In this document: in pieces, positions 46,805 through 56,010 of the stretch | Position numbering within the stretch: the stretch's first letter is position 1 | Layout: every line of letters begins with the position of its first letter | Assembly: GCF_013201625.1 (NCBI RefSeq) | Contig: NZ_CP053839.1 | Span: forward strand, 682,001 to 746,000 | Origin: Aliarcobacter lanthieri | GTDB taxonomy: Bacteria; Campylobacterota; Campylobacteria; Campylobacterales; Arcobacteraceae | Length of the DNA: 64,000 nt | Direction of reading: 5' to 3' | Notes under the pieces: generated by a model | Database searches by the model: none | Told to the model about the DNA's origin: nothing | What the model saw: only the letters and a program-made list of their open reading frames with translations | Made by a program: the position numbers and the translations under genes

Positions 46805-47638
46805 ATGTTGCAATTAAAAGCAATATTAACAAGGGTAGAGGCTCTTCCTCCTTTACCAAGAACTGTAAGTGAAATTGAAGAATTTAGAAGAAAAAGTGAT
46901 AAAGAAATAACAGAATTACTTAAGATTATTGAAAAAGATGCTTTAATAGTAACAAATCTTTTAAAAATTTCTAATTCTGCTATGTTTGGATTTCGTTCAA
47001 AAGTGGAAACTCCATTAAGGGCTATTAGTCTTTTAGGAATTAATTTTACAGTTTCTATTGCAATTTCAACAAGCACACAAAAACTTTTAAAATCTAATTT
47101 GGAACCTTATGGTATAACAAATAATGATTTTATGAGATCATCAAATATTTCTTCTGTTTTAGCAAATCTTTGGCTTAATAATTTTGAACCAAAATTAAAA
47201 GAAGAGATAATTTTACCAGCATTATTACATGATATAGGAAAATTTATATTAGCTGATTTTATAAAAAGTGAAAATAAAGAAGAAGAATTTAGAGAAAAGA
47301 TAAAGGCTGGAGAAAGTAGTATAGAAGATATTGAGCGTGAATTTTTTGGAGTTACAACTTCTTATGTTACGGCACAAGTTTTTAAACATTGGAAGCTTAG
47401 TTCTAATTTAATAAATTCAATAGAGTTTATTGATAATGTAAATAGTGTTCATGATGAATTTAAGAAAATTGCACAAATATTAGATGTTATAAAAACAGTA
47501 GCAATTATTACAGATCCGTTAAGTGATAAAAGTATAGAAAAGGCAATAAAAAAAGCTAAACTATATAATCTTGATACAAATAATTTACAAAATTCTATAA
47601 AAATTTTACAAACTAGAGTAGATGAAGTTATATCATAA
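46805..47638 (+). CDS. HDOD domain protein
   Basis: A 277-residue single-domain HDOD protein, probably signalling. The N-terminus (LKAILTRVEALPPLPRTVSEI) and the core LLKISNSAMFGFRSKVETPL, RAISLLGINFTVSIA are typical of HDOD. HD residues are partly kept: LLHDIGKFIL retains His-Asp. HDOD proteins regulate motility, competence and surface behaviour in proteobacteria through unknown outputs. There is no fused partner domain. It overlaps the convergent recO by 6 bases. Confidence 0.85.
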   Translation: MLQLKAILTRVEALPPLPRTVSEIEEFRRKSDKEITELLKIIEKDALIVTNLLKISNSAMFGFRSKVETPLRAISLLGINFTVSIAISTSTQKLLKSNLEPYGITNNDFMRSSNISSVLANLWLNNFEPKLKEEIILPALLHDIGKFILADFIKSENKEEEFREKIKAGESSIEDIEREFFGVTTSYVTAQVFKHWKLSSNLINSIEFIDNVNSVHDEFKKIAQILDVIKTVAIITDPLSDKSIEKAIKKAKLYNLDTNNLQNSIKILQTRVDEVIS

Positions 47639-48247
47639 TCCAAGCAATATTATGTCCCATAATTTTTCTATCTCTTCATCATTTAAACCTATAGTTGATT
47701 TAGTATAGAAAAGGTCTTTAATCTTTTGTAAATTAAATATATTTGCTTTTATACAGTTTTTATGAGTAGGTAAAAAACCTCTTAACAAACAAAGCTTATC
47801 TTCTATTCTTATTTCACAAATTAAACATTCAAAATCAAAATGTAATCTACCTTCATTTTCTAAAATAGATATATATGATTCGATTATTGCTCTTAATACA
47901 TTTTGTTTTTCTATTTTTTTAACTAAATTTTCAAGTAAATAAAAATAAAAACCATCCAACTCTTCTAAATCTTTTAAATGAGCATAAAAAAGTTTTAAAT
48001 ATCTTTGCCAACAATACATTTTTTGAATATTTAATATCCAAGGAAACCCTAACTGCATAACATCTTTAAGCCTAGCAATATTTGATTTTGTAACTTCTAA
48101 TTCAAAATCAATTTTATAGCCTATATTGATATTAGAATGCCTTGCTCCATAAAATCTATAAGAAGTAATAAGTTCATTTTCACATAGAATTGTAACTATT
48201 AAATCATCATCCTTTACAGGTTTTATATCAATTATGTAGCCTTGCAT
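47633..48247 (-). CDS. recO: Recombination protein RecO
   Basis: Mediator that loads RecA with RecR in the RecFOR-type pathway. The 204-residue protein is the short epsilon type: an OB-fold N-domain (QGYIIDIKPVKDDDLIVTIL) and a helical C-domain with four cysteines, two in CLICEIRIEDKLC and another in THKNC, that may hold zinc. Sequence similarity to other RecO proteins is low, so the call relies on the N-domain pattern and size. The 4-base gap to the acidic gene upstream suggests co-transcription. Confidence 0.75.
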   Translation of the reverse strand: MQGYIIDIKPVKDDDLIVTILCENELITSYRFYGARHSNINIGYKIDFELEVTKSNIARLKDVMQLGFPWILNIQKMYCWQRYLKLFYAHLKDLEELDGFYFYLLENLVKKIEKQNVLRAIIESYISILENEGRLHFDFECLICEIRIEDKLCLLRGFLPTHKNCIKANIFNLQKIKDLFYTKSTIGLNDEEIEKLWDIILLGL

Positions 48248-48251
48248 AATT

Positions 48252-48521
48252 TTATTCTTCTTCTACAAAACTATCTGCTTTCATAGTATTTATCTCTTCA
48301 ATTAATTCTTCACACTCTTCATCAGATAATTCATCGTTTTCTAACTCAATAAGTAAAGATTCAAACTCTTTTTTCATTTCTTGCATATTTATTAGTTCTT
48401 CTTTGATTTCATGATCATCTTTTTTTGAAGCAATAATTTCAAATAAATCATCAATATACTCTTCAATTTCCACTAATACATCATTTTTTATTAGCTTTTC
48501 TAATTCTTTTTGGATACTCAT
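48252..48521 (-). CDS. Small acidic coiled-coil protein, unknown function
   Basis: I do not recognise this 89-residue protein. It is strongly acidic, Glu/Leu/Ile-rich and would form alpha helices with coiled-coil character (heptad-like Leu/Ile/Met). It has one cysteine and no signal or membrane segment. It ends 4 bases before recO and starts opposite the ppnP promoter region. A role as a small adaptor is possible but not shown. Confidence 0.6.
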   Translation of the reverse strand: MSIQKELEKLIKNDVLVEIEEYIDDLFEIIASKKDDHEIKEELINMQEMKKEFESLLIELENDELSDEECEELIEEINTMKADSFVEEE

Positions 48522-48630
48522 AGTTACACCTTTTTTTATTTTTTTGATTATAACAAAAGAATGCTACTTTTTTAATATTTTAGTATAATATATGTGATAT
48601 AATAATTCGCAATTCAATTAAGGAGACCAA

Positions 48631-48945
48631 ATGTCAGATTTCAAAGGTGTTTCAATAGCTAAAGCCGCAAATATTTTATATGATGGAAATATAACTAGCA
48701 GATCTATAACATTTGAAGATGGTTCTAAAAAAACTTTAGGAATTATGCTTGCTGGAGAGTATGAATTAAATACTGTAAATAAAGCAGTTATTGATATTCA
48801 AAGAGGTAATTTGGAATTACTTTTACCTGCACAAGATTGGCAAATGTTTGAAGGACCTGCATCATTTGAGATTCCTGTAAATACAAAATATAAGTTAAGA
48901 GTTCATAGCCTAGTTGATTATTGTTGCTCTTTTATAAAAGATTAA
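48631..48945 (+). CDS. ppnP: Pyrimidine/purine nucleoside phosphorylase PpnP
   Basis: A 104-residue cupin enzyme of the former DUF1255/YaiE family that cleaves nucleosides with phosphate. Motifs are ANILYDGNITSRSITFEDGSKKTLG, IMLAGEYELNT and the C-terminal PVNTKYKLRVHSLVDYCCSF. Size and order fit PpnP. TATAAT hexamers at 48584-48589 and 48598-48603 and an AAGGAGA ribosome site precede it. A hairpin follows 12 bases after the stop. Confidence 0.93.
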   Translation: MSDFKGVSIAKAANILYDGNITSRSITFEDGSKKTLGIMLAGEYELNTVNKAVIDIQRGNLELLLPAQDWQMFEGPASFEIPVNTKYKLRVHSLVDYCCSFIKD

Positions 48946-48957
48946 TATTCTTACCTA

Positions 48958-48979
48958 ACAATGCGAAAAGTCGCATTGT
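48958..48979 (+). terminator. Hairpin terminator after ppnP
   Basis: A perfect 9-bp stem ACAATGCGA/TCGCATTGT with a GAAAA-type loop (AAAG) 12 bases after the ppnP stop. It is followed by a mixed T-rich stretch rather than a clean T-run. It separates ppnP from thiL. Confidence 0.65.
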
Positions 48980-49044
48980 AAAGTAGGTTTCTATTAAATT
49001 TTATTTTCTCTCTTTTTAATCCCCAAATTTTTGTTTAGCTTTGA

Positions 49045-49050
49045 TATAAT
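49045..49050 (+). promoter_or_regulatory. -10 element placing the thiL start codon at +1 (leaderless)
   Basis: TATAAT ends 7 bases before the thiL ATG at 49058. There is no purine-rich ribosome site between them, so transcription would begin at or beside the start codon. The spacing matches the ispG case. Confidence 0.55.
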
Positions 49051-49057
49051 CCTCTTT

Positions 49058-49885
49058 ATGAATAAAGAAGATTTTTTTATAAAACATATTTCAAATAGTA
49101 AGTATATTGGTGATGATGGAGCTTTTATAGATGGATTTGTTTACTCTATGGATGCTTTTTTTGAAAATGTACACTTTAAAAAAGAGTGGATGAGTTTAAA
49201 ACAAATAGCTTATAAATCTATGATTGTAAATATTTCAGATGCAATAGCTATGAATGCAAAGCCAAAATATGCACTTTTAAGTGTCGCAATCCCCAAGACT
49301 TATACAAATAAAGATTTAAAAAGTTTAACAAAAGGTTTTAAGAAAGCTTGTAAAGAGTTTGATATAAAAATAATTGGTGGAGATACTATACAAAATGAAA
49401 AGTTAGATATTAGTATCACAATAGTTTCAAAAACTTCAAATCCGATTTTTAGGACAGGAGCTAAGAATGGTGATTTAGTTTGTTATACTGGGACATTGGG
49501 AGAATCAAGAAAAGATTTAGAGAAGCTTTTTAAAAATGATAAGATATCTAAAAATTCAAAGTTTATAAAACCTATTTTAAATCCAGAGTTCTTTTATCAT
49601 ATTTCAAAATATGTTAATGCTTCTATGGATATTTCAGATGGACTTTTTTTAGATTTAGAGAAGCTTTCAAAATCTTCAAAAATAGGTTTTGAATTTTTTG
49701 AAAATATAAGTGAAGATATAGGAATATCAGGAGAAGAGTATGAGTTACTTTTTACTTTTGATGAAAAAAACAAAGAAAAAATAGAAAAAATAGCTAAAAA
49801 ATATAATGTAAAACTCAATATTTTTGCAAAAGCAATAAATGGAGAGTTTAAAACAGAGTATAAAAATCACCATTTTAAAGATTAA
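49058..49885 (+). CDS. thiL: Thiamine-monophosphate kinase
   Basis: Phosphorylates thiamine monophosphate to thiamine diphosphate. From ATG 49058 the product is 275 residues with MNKEDFFIKHI, GDDGAFIDGFVYSMDAF, NISDAIAMNAKPKYALLS, IIGGDTIQN and SMDISDGLFLDLEKL, all ThiL blocks with metal-binding aspartates. It is slightly shorter than many ThiL proteins (about 320). The longer frame from 49031 starts with TTG and would run through the -10 element, so it is rejected. truD follows after 9 bases. Confidence 0.93.
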   Translation: MNKEDFFIKHISNSKYIGDDGAFIDGFVYSMDAFFENVHFKKEWMSLKQIAYKSMIVNISDAIAMNAKPKYALLSVAIPKTYTNKDLKSLTKGFKKACKEFDIKIIGGDTIQNEKLDISITIVSKTSNPIFRTGAKNGDLVCYTGTLGESRKDLEKLFKNDKISKNSKFIKPILNPEFFYHISKYVNASMDISDGLFLDLEKLSKSSKIGFEFFENISEDIGISGEEYELLFTFDEKNKEKIEKIAKKYNVKLNIFAKAINGEFKTEYKNHHFKD

Positions 49886-49894
49886 GGAAAGAAA

Positions 49895-50956
49895 TTGCAG
49901 TTACAAAGATATTTAAATCATTCAAAAATAGATGTTGTTTTTAAACAAAGTAAAGATGATTTTGTTGTTACAGAAATACCACTTTACGAATTTAGTGCTA
50001 GTGGAGAGCATTTAATAATAAAGCTTAGAAAAAAAGATTTGGCAACTTGGGATGCAATAGAAATATTAGCTAGATTTTTAAATTGTAGTACACGAGAATT
50101 TGGATATGCTGGACTGAAAGATAAAAATGCTATGACAATTCAACATATTTCAATACATAGAAAATTTGAAGATTCTTTAAAAGATTTTTCTCATGAAAAT
50201 ATAAAAATTCTTGAAACAACATATCATAATAATAAGATAAAAATAGGTCACTTAAAAGGAAATAATTTTTTTATAAGACTTAAAAGAGTTGGACTTGTAG
50301 AAAAAAGAAAAATTGAAGAAGTTTTAAGTCAAATTGGAAATTTTGGTATGCCAAATTATTTTGGATTTCAAAGATTTGGAATTGATGGAAACAATTACCT
50401 AAAAGGGAAAGATATAATTGATGGTAAATTAAAAGAGAGAAATAGAAATCTAAAACAGATGTATATTAATGCTTATCAAAGTTATCTTTTTAATTCTTGG
50501 CTATCAAAACGAATTGAGATTTCAAAATTAATAGATACTTTTGAACCAAAAGAAATATATGAAAAATTAAAATTACCTTTAGAAGATATAAAAAAAGCAA
50601 AAATTCAAAAACATCCTTTTAAACTTTTAAATGGAGATTTATTATCTCATTATCCATTTGGGAAAATATTTACAATAGATAATGTAGAAGAAGAGGGTGA
50701 AAAGTTTTTGGTAAGAGATAGAGTACCAACAGGTCTTTTAAGTGGAAAACGAGTAAAAGTTTCTGAAAATATTGCTTTTGATATAGAAAAAGAATTCCAA
50801 GTTGATATACCTGAAGATGGTGCTAGAAGATTTGCTTGGATTTTCCCTGAAAATTTACAAAGTAATTATAAAGAAGATAAAAATTGGATTGAATTGCAAT
50901 TTTATCTTCCAAAAGGTTCTTATGCAACAGAATTAATTGCTGAGATTTTACATTAG
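49895..50956 (+). CDS. truD: tRNA pseudouridine synthase D
   Basis: Isomerises U13 of tRNA-Glu. The 353-residue protein has the TruD signature EFGYAGLKDKNAMTIQ with the catalytic Asp76, an N-terminal KQSKDDFVVTEIPLYEFS segment and FGFQRFGIDGNNY. The start is TTG at 49895 with AAGGAA upstream at the right distance; the first ATG in the frame is far inside. It lies 9 bases after thiL, so both are probably expressed together. Confidence 0.95.
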   Translation: MQLQRYLNHSKIDVVFKQSKDDFVVTEIPLYEFSASGEHLIIKLRKKDLATWDAIEILARFLNCSTREFGYAGLKDKNAMTIQHISIHRKFEDSLKDFSHENIKILETTYHNNKIKIGHLKGNNFFIRLKRVGLVEKRKIEEVLSQIGNFGMPNYFGFQRFGIDGNNYLKGKDIIDGKLKERNRNLKQMYINAYQSYLFNSWLSKRIEISKLIDTFEPKEIYEKLKLPLEDIKKAKIQKHPFKLLNGDLLSHYPFGKIFTIDNVEEEGEKFLVRDRVPTGLLSGKRVKVSENIAFDIEKEFQVDIPEDGARRFAWIFPENLQSNYKEDKNWIELQFYLPKGSYATELIAEILH

Positions 50957-51011
50957 TTAATTAAGATATATTTAGTTAATATGAAATTATATTTTAACAC
51001 AAGGATATAAT

Positions 51012-51365
51012 ATGAAATATGAAGAACTAATCACAGAACTTTGTGAAGTTATAAAAGAAACAGAAACTGATTCTATAGAAATATTTGATAATCTAGAAAA
51101 TATTTCAAATGTTATTGAAAACTTAAAAATACCAATACATAAAAAAGATAAAATTCTAGAATTTATATCAAATATTTACGGAGTTTTACAAAGACAAGAC
51201 TTTCATAGACAAACACTAGAAAAAGTTGTGAATTTTGTATGTGATAATAATGATATAGATAAATCACAATATAATTTTGCACCAAGTGCAAAAACAATCT
51301 ATGCTGGGGAAGATAGTTTAAATTCTGATGAGTTAGAAGAGCTTATAAAAAGTATGCAACAATAA
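51012..51365 (+). CDS. CheZ-like protein (putative chemotaxis phosphatase)
   Basis: A 117-residue helical protein. The segment LQRQDFHRQTLEKVVNFV has the CheZ pattern Asp-x-x-x-Gln (Asp63, Gln67), matching the catalytic Asp-Gln pair of E. coli CheZ, and the tail PSAKTIYAGEDSLNSDELEE followed by LIKSM resembles the C-terminus of the divergent CheZ of Helicobacter and Campylobacter. It is half the size of those proteins. It faces a chemoreceptor gene across a shared terminator. If right, it would dephosphorylate CheY. I rate this as a reasoned guess from pattern reading, not a proven homology. Confidence 0.55.
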   Translation: MKYEELITELCEVIKETETDSIEIFDNLENISNVIENLKIPIHKKDKILEFISNIYGVLQRQDFHRQTLEKVVNFVCDNNDIDKSQYNFAPSAKTIYAGEDSLNSDELEELIKSMQQ

Positions 51366-51388
51366 AAAAGGAATTACCCTTTTTTATT
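51361..51388. terminator. Bidirectional terminator between CheZ-like gene and chemoreceptor
   Basis: Stem AATAAAAAAGG/CCTTTTTTATT (11 bp) with a short loop around AATTAC. It includes both converging stop codons (51363-51365 on plus, 51374-51376 on minus), and A/T-runs allow termination both ways. Confidence 0.7.
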
Positions 51389-53560
51389 ATTAAGTTTTAT
51401 ACTATCTAAACTATCAAAAATATCATTTGTACTTTTTTCAACTTTACTAGCTTTTGAATTTAGAATCTCATTTTTATCTCTATTTGAGTTAGAATTTACT
51501 AGTTCTTGTAAATTCTTATGTAATATTCCATCTAAATTTTTAATATTTTCTATAGTATCAATATCTTTTATTTTATTAGAGTTTTGATTATTATTTAACC
51601 ATTCTTTTATAAAGCTATTATCATTTATGGTAAATGGTTTATAATTTCCTAATTTTGAATATATTTCATCTTTATTTTTTAAAAGATTTACTTTTAATAA
51701 TGCTGTATCGAATACTAAATCAACATCAGAAACTTTATTTAAACTATCTTTTATAAATGAAGCTCTTGAAGCTGCTGTTACAAGAGAACTTGACATTGAA
51801 GCAATTGATGTTGCCATATTAGATATTTCATCAGCAACTTGAGCATTCTTTTGTGTTGAAGAATCTAAAGAGCTAATAGCATCATTTATTTGTAAAATAC
51901 CAACTTCTTGCTCTTTAGAAGCATTTGCAACCCCTTCAATAGTTACTAAAGTATTTGATATATTTGTGTTTAATTCTGAATAACCTTCTATCATATTGTT
52001 TGCAATATTTTTACCTTCATTCGCTTTTAAAGTAGCTTTTTCAACGATATCTTTTATCTCTCTTGCAGCTTCAGCACTTCTTGAAGCTAGATTTCGCACT
52101 TCTTGAGCTACAACTGCAAATCCTTTTCCTGCTTCTCCTGCTGTTGCTGCTTCTACTGCTGCATTTAATGAAAGGATGTTTGTTTGGAATGCTATTTGGT
52201 CTATTACTTCAATAGCATCATTTATAGAGCTTACTTGTACATTGATATCATCCATAGATTTAGCAGTTTCTTGTGCTAAGTTTTGACCTCTTTTCGCAGA
52301 ATCACTTAAATCTTGAGCTAATTTGGACATTTGAATAGTTGATTTAGTATTAGCTTGAATAGTTGCTGTTATTTCTTCAAGTGCTGAAGCTGTTTCTTCT
52401 AAAGAAGCTGCTTGTTCATTTGAAGAACTCGCTAATTTACCAGATGCATCTGAAAGAGTTTGTGTACTATCTTTTAAAGCATTTCCTGTATTCATAACTA
52501 TAGCTAGAAGTTCAGAAGTATTGTTTCCAACAAGTTTTATTCCATTTGCTAAAGATCCTAAATTACCAAAAATATTATCATCTTTTAAAATATAGTCATA
52601 TTTAGATTCAGCATAATGTCTTAATGTATCATTTATTTTATCTAGCGTTTCTTTTGTTTTTTCTATCATAACGTTAAGTTTATTTTTTAAATCTTCAACA
52701 TGATGATTTGAAGCAGTTTTATGAACTTTATATATAAAGAATCCATTTGCAGTTTTTTCTATAACATCATTTACTTCATCTATTACTATTTCATCTTGTT
52801 TTAAACCTTCTCGAACTTTATCCATATATGAGTTAAATAAGTCAGCAACTTCTCCTATCTCATCATTAGATTTTACATTTAAAGTTATATTTGTATCATT
52901 TGAATTTAATAAGTTTCCAAATCCATCTTTTAGTTTTTCTATAGGGCTTGTAGCTTTTCTAACAATTATAAAAATAAGTCCAATAGTAATAAGACCTAAA
53001 ATAATTGAAGCAAGTGAAATTTCTTTTAGTAAACCAGCTATTCTATTATCTGTTTCTTCTAAAGAAAATGTCAAATCCATAACTCCAATAACATCACCTA
53101 CTTCTTGATTTGCATGACACATCATACATTCAGTAGTAGCAATCATTGGTTTAATCATTCTAATAGTATGACCATTTGTATCATTTTTTTGAATTATTTG
53201 AGGTTTTTTTGAGTCAAAACTATCTAAAATTTCTTTATTATCTGTATATGGGATATCAGATGGGTAGAGTTCAAGTAAAGCTCTACTTTTTGCAACAGTA
53301 AGGTTACTTACTCCTTTTATCTGTCGTGCCTCTTCCTCTGCCTTTGCAATTAAGGCTGGATCACCTGTATTCATAGTGTTTCTTAAGGTTTGGAATATGG
53401 ATGCATTTAGCATTTCTAAACTTTCCTTGGCATTTGCTATAGAGTCCTTTGTAACTTTTGTAGTTGTTGAATATACAATGATCGAGCTACTAACAGACAT
53501 TAATAAAAATAGCGCAAAGATTATTTTATTGCTAATTCTTTTTGTTATAAAGTTAAACAT
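51374..53560 (-). CDS. Methyl-accepting chemotaxis protein with periplasmic CxxCH heme motif
   Basis: A 728-residue chemoreceptor. Helix 1 (about 12-31) and helix 2 (about 183-205) flank a periplasmic sensor domain that contains Cys145-Met-Met-Cys-His149, a c-type heme attachment motif, in a DUF3365/Tll0287-like context ([20 protein letters not shown]). A HAMP region follows (about 205-255), then a second linker, and the kinase-control domain with the hairpin tip [20 protein letters not shown] and [15 protein letters not shown]. An Asn/Lys-rich C-terminal extension of about 100 residues comes last. Heme makes redox, oxygen or NO sensing plausible; this is inference. Confidence 0.9.
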   Translation of the reverse strand: MFNFITKRISNKIIFALFLLMSVSSSIIVYSTTTKVTKDSIANAKESLEMLNASIFQTLRNTMNTGDPALIAKAEEEARQIKGVSNLTVAKSRALLELYPSDIPYTDNKEILDSFDSKKPQIIQKNDTNGHTIRMIKPMIATTECMMCHANQEVGDVIGVMDLTFSLEETDNRIAGLLKEISLASIILGLITIGLIFIIVRKATSPIEKLKDGFGNLLNSNDTNITLNVKSNDEIGEVADLFNSYMDKVREGLKQDEIVIDEVNDVIEKTANGFFIYKVHKTASNHHVEDLKNKLNVMIEKTKETLDKINDTLRHYAESKYDYILKDDNIFGNLGSLANGIKLVGNNTSELLAIVMNTGNALKDSTQTLSDASGKLASSSNEQAASLEETASALEEITATIQANTKSTIQMSKLAQDLSDSAKRGQNLAQETAKSMDDINVQVSSINDAIEVIDQIAFQTNILSLNAAVEAATAGEAGKGFAVVAQEVRNLASRSAEAAREIKDIVEKATLKANEGKNIANNMIEGYSELNTNISNTLVTIEGVANASKEQEVGILQINDAISSLDSSTQKNAQVADEISNMATSIASMSSSLVTAASRASFIKDSLNKVSDVDLVFDTALLKVNLLKNKDEIYSKLGNYKPFTINDNSFIKEWLNNNQNSNKIKDIDTIENIKNLDGILHKNLQELVNSNSNRDKNEILNSKASKVEKSTNDIFDSLDSIKLNNKKG

Positions 53561-53669
53561 TTCCTACCCTTATTTTTTAAGTGGTTTTATTATATAATGA
53601 ACTTTATTTAAAATATATTAAGAAAACAGTATAAATTTAATTAAATTATTTTTTTAGGAAGATAACAAA

Positions 53670-54227
53670 GTGATTGTAGGATTAATAGGTAAAATAGTAA
53701 AAAAAGAACCAACACATCTTAATATAAATGTTAATGGTGTTATTTATGAAGTTTTTGTTTCTTTAAATTGTAGTTCAAAAATTGTTTCAGATGATGTACA
53801 ACTTGAAATTACTCATATAATAAGAGAAGATGCACAAAACTTATATGGTTTTTTAGATATAAATGAAAAAAAACTTTTTGATACAGTTATTAAAATAAAT
53901 GGAGTTGGTCCCAAAGTAGCACTTGCTATTTGTTCAACTTTTACTCCAAACTCTTTTGCTCAAATTGTAAGTAATAATGATGTTAATATGTTAAAAAGGG
54001 TTCCTGGCATTGGACCAAAAGGTGCAAGTAGGATTTTAGTTGAATTAAGTGGATTTATAGTTGATAATAACTTAGATGATGATTCTTCTAATACGAATTT
54101 AGAAGCTGCCTTGGCTTTAGAGTCATTAGGATTTAAAAAAGATTTAGTTGCAAATGTACTTAAAACTTGTAGTTCTACAACTACAAGTGAACTTGTACGA
54201 GAAGCTTTAAAAAAATTACAAAAATAG
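53670..54227 (+). CDS. ruvA: Holliday junction DNA helicase subunit RuvA
   Basis: Binds Holliday junctions and guides RuvB. The 185-residue protein has the OB-fold domain ([20 protein letters not shown]), the helix-hairpin-helix region [17 protein letters not shown] and [16 protein letters not shown], and the flexible linker to the C-terminal RuvB-binding domain ([17 protein letters not shown]). The start is GTG at 53670 after AGGAAG. It opens the ruvA-ddl-hydrolase-murF-HIT run, an order also known from Campylobacter. Confidence 0.96.
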   Translation: MIVGLIGKIVKKEPTHLNINVNGVIYEVFVSLNCSSKIVSDDVQLEITHIIREDAQNLYGFLDINEKKLFDTVIKINGVGPKVALAICSTFTPNSFAQIVSNNDVNMLKRVPGIGPKGASRILVELSGFIVDNNLDDDSSNTNLEAALALESLGFKKDLVANVLKTCSSTTTSELVREALKKLQK

Positions 54228-54245
54228 ATTATAAAAGGGAAATTA

Positions 54246-55286
54246 ATGAAAATAGCAATAGTTTTTGGTGGTTTGAGCTTTGAACATGAAATTTCAATAG
54301 TTAGTTCAATAGCAATGAAAGATGTTTTAAAAAATGAATTAGCATATATTTTTATAGATAAAGATAGAGATTTATATGAAATTCCAGCTTCAAAAATAAA
54401 TTCAAAACTTTTTAGTAGTAGTGAATATAAAAAATTTGATAAAGTTTTTTTAAAAAAAGGTGGCTTTTATAAAATTTCTGGATTATTTAAGAAAGAGCAA
54501 AATATAGATTTTGATATCGTTTTAAATCTTTCTCATGGAGGAGATGGAGAAGATGGTATTTTATCTTCAGTTCTAGATTTTTATAGTATTCCTTTTATTG
54601 CTCCTCGAACAGAAGCTTGTGTTATTAGCTCAAATAAATTTTTAACAAAAGGCTATGCTTCAAGTGTTGATGTAAATACACTTGATTATAAATATTTTAC
54701 AAAGAATGATAATATAAAAGTTGATATGTTCCCAGTTATTTTAAAACCCGTAAAATTGGGAAGTTCTATTGGAGTATCTATTGTAAAAAATCAAGAAGAG
54801 CTACAATATGCTTTAGATGTAGCTTTTGAGTTTGATGATGCAATTATTATTGAACCATTTGTAAGTGGAGTAAAAGAGTATAACTTAGCTGGAACGAAGA
54901 TAAATGGAGAGTTTATTTTTTCAATTATAGAAGAACCACAAAAAGCTGAATTTTTAGATTTTGATAAAAAATATTTAGATTTCTCAAGAACTTCAAAAGC
55001 AAAAGAGGTTGATTTAGGTGAAAAACTAAACAATGAAATAAAAGATAGCTTCAAAAAACTTTACAATACTTTATTTGAAGGCTCTATAATTAGATGTGAT
55101 TTTTTTGTGATTGATAATAAAGTTTATCTAAATGAGATTAACTCAATTCCAGGTTCTATGGCAAACTATTTATTTGAAGATTTCAATAAAATATTTAATG
55201 ATTTAGCAAAGAATTTACCAATAAAAAAACATATCCCTATAACTTATGAATATGTAAATAAAATCCAAGCAAGTAAGGGAAAATAG
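54246..55286 (+). CDS. ddl: D-alanine--D-alanine ligase
   Basis: ATP-grasp enzyme that joins two D-alanines for peptidoglycan. The 346-residue protein starts KIAIVFGGLSFEHEISIVSS, has the LNLSHGGDGEDGILSSVLDF block, the ATP-grasp lysine region FPVILKPVKLGSSIGVSI, and the metal/ligand motif YLNEINSIPGSMANYLFED. It is 18 bases after ruvA and 4 bases before the hydrolase. Together with murF it supplies and attaches the terminal dipeptide. Confidence 0.97.
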   Translation: MKIAIVFGGLSFEHEISIVSSIAMKDVLKNELAYIFIDKDRDLYEIPASKINSKLFSSSEYKKFDKVFLKKGGFYKISGLFKKEQNIDFDIVLNLSHGGDGEDGILSSVLDFYSIPFIAPRTEACVISSNKFLTKGYASSVDVNTLDYKYFTKNDNIKVDMFPVILKPVKLGSSIGVSIVKNQEELQYALDVAFEFDDAIIIEPFVSGVKEYNLAGTKINGEFIFSIIEEPQKAEFLDFDKKYLDFSRTSKAKEVDLGEKLNNEIKDSFKKLYNTLFEGSIIRCDFFVIDNKVYLNEINSIPGSMANYLFEDFNKIFNDLAKNLPIKKHIPITYEYVNKIQASKGK

Positions 55287-55290
55287 TCTT

Positions 55291-56010
55291 TTGGCACTAA
55301 AAAGCTTTACTTTAGATAATAAAAACTTTGAAATTTCTTACGATATTGTAAATCCTAATTCTAAAAAAGATATAGTTTTTTTACATGGTTGGGGTTCAAA
55401 TAAAGAAATTATGAAAAATGCTTTTTCAAACTATTTAAAAGATTTTAGACATATTTATTTGGATATGTCTGGATTTGGGAAGAGTCCAAATAACTATATT
55501 TTAACAACAAAAGATTATGCAAAAATTTGTGATGAATTTTTAAGATTGCTTGATAGTTCAAAAGATATTATTGTTGGACACTCTTTTGGTGGAAAAGTGG
55601 CAACCTTATTGAATCCAAAAAATCTAGTTTTGCTTAGTAGTGCAGGTATTTTAGAAAAAAAACCTTTAAGTGTAAAATTAAAAATATTTTTTGCAAAACT
55701 TTTAAATAGTTTAGGTTTAAAAAACTTTACAAAAGTTTTTAGAAGCAAAGATGTAGATAAAATGAGTGAAAATATGTATGCAACTTTTAAAAATGTTGTA
55801 GATGAAGATTTTTCAACATATTTTTCAAATTTTAAAAATAACACTTTGATTTTTTGGGGAGAAAAAGATAATGCAACTTCTTTAAAATCTGGAGAAAAAA
55901 TATCAAGATTGATAAAAAATTCAAAATTTACTTCTTATAGTGGTGACCACTACTTTTTTTTAAAGCATTCAAAAAATATCTGTGAGAGAATAGAAAATGG
56001 AATATCTTAA
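55291..56010 (+). CDS. Alpha/beta hydrolase between ddl and murF
   Basis: A 239-residue hydrolase of the alpha/beta fold. The oxyanion region is FLHGWGSNKEIMKN, the nucleophile elbow GHSFGG has Ser98, and the catalytic histidine is probably in SGDHYFFLKHS. The start is TTG at 55291, 10 bases after AAGGGA. The gene is placed between ddl and murF in related genomes as well, which hints at a cell-wall-linked role, but no substrate is known. It overlaps the murF start by 14 bases. Confidence 0.85.
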   Translation: MALKSFTLDNKNFEISYDIVNPNSKKDIVFLHGWGSNKEIMKNAFSNYLKDFRHIYLDMSGFGKSPNNYILTTKDYAKICDEFLRLLDSSKDIIVGHSFGGKVATLLNPKNLVLLSSAGILEKKPLSVKLKIFFAKLLNSLGLKNFTKVFRSKDVDKMSENMYATFKNVVDEDFSTYFSNFKNNTLIFWGEKDNATSLKSGEKISRLIKNSKFTSYSGDHYFFLKHSKNICERIENGIS

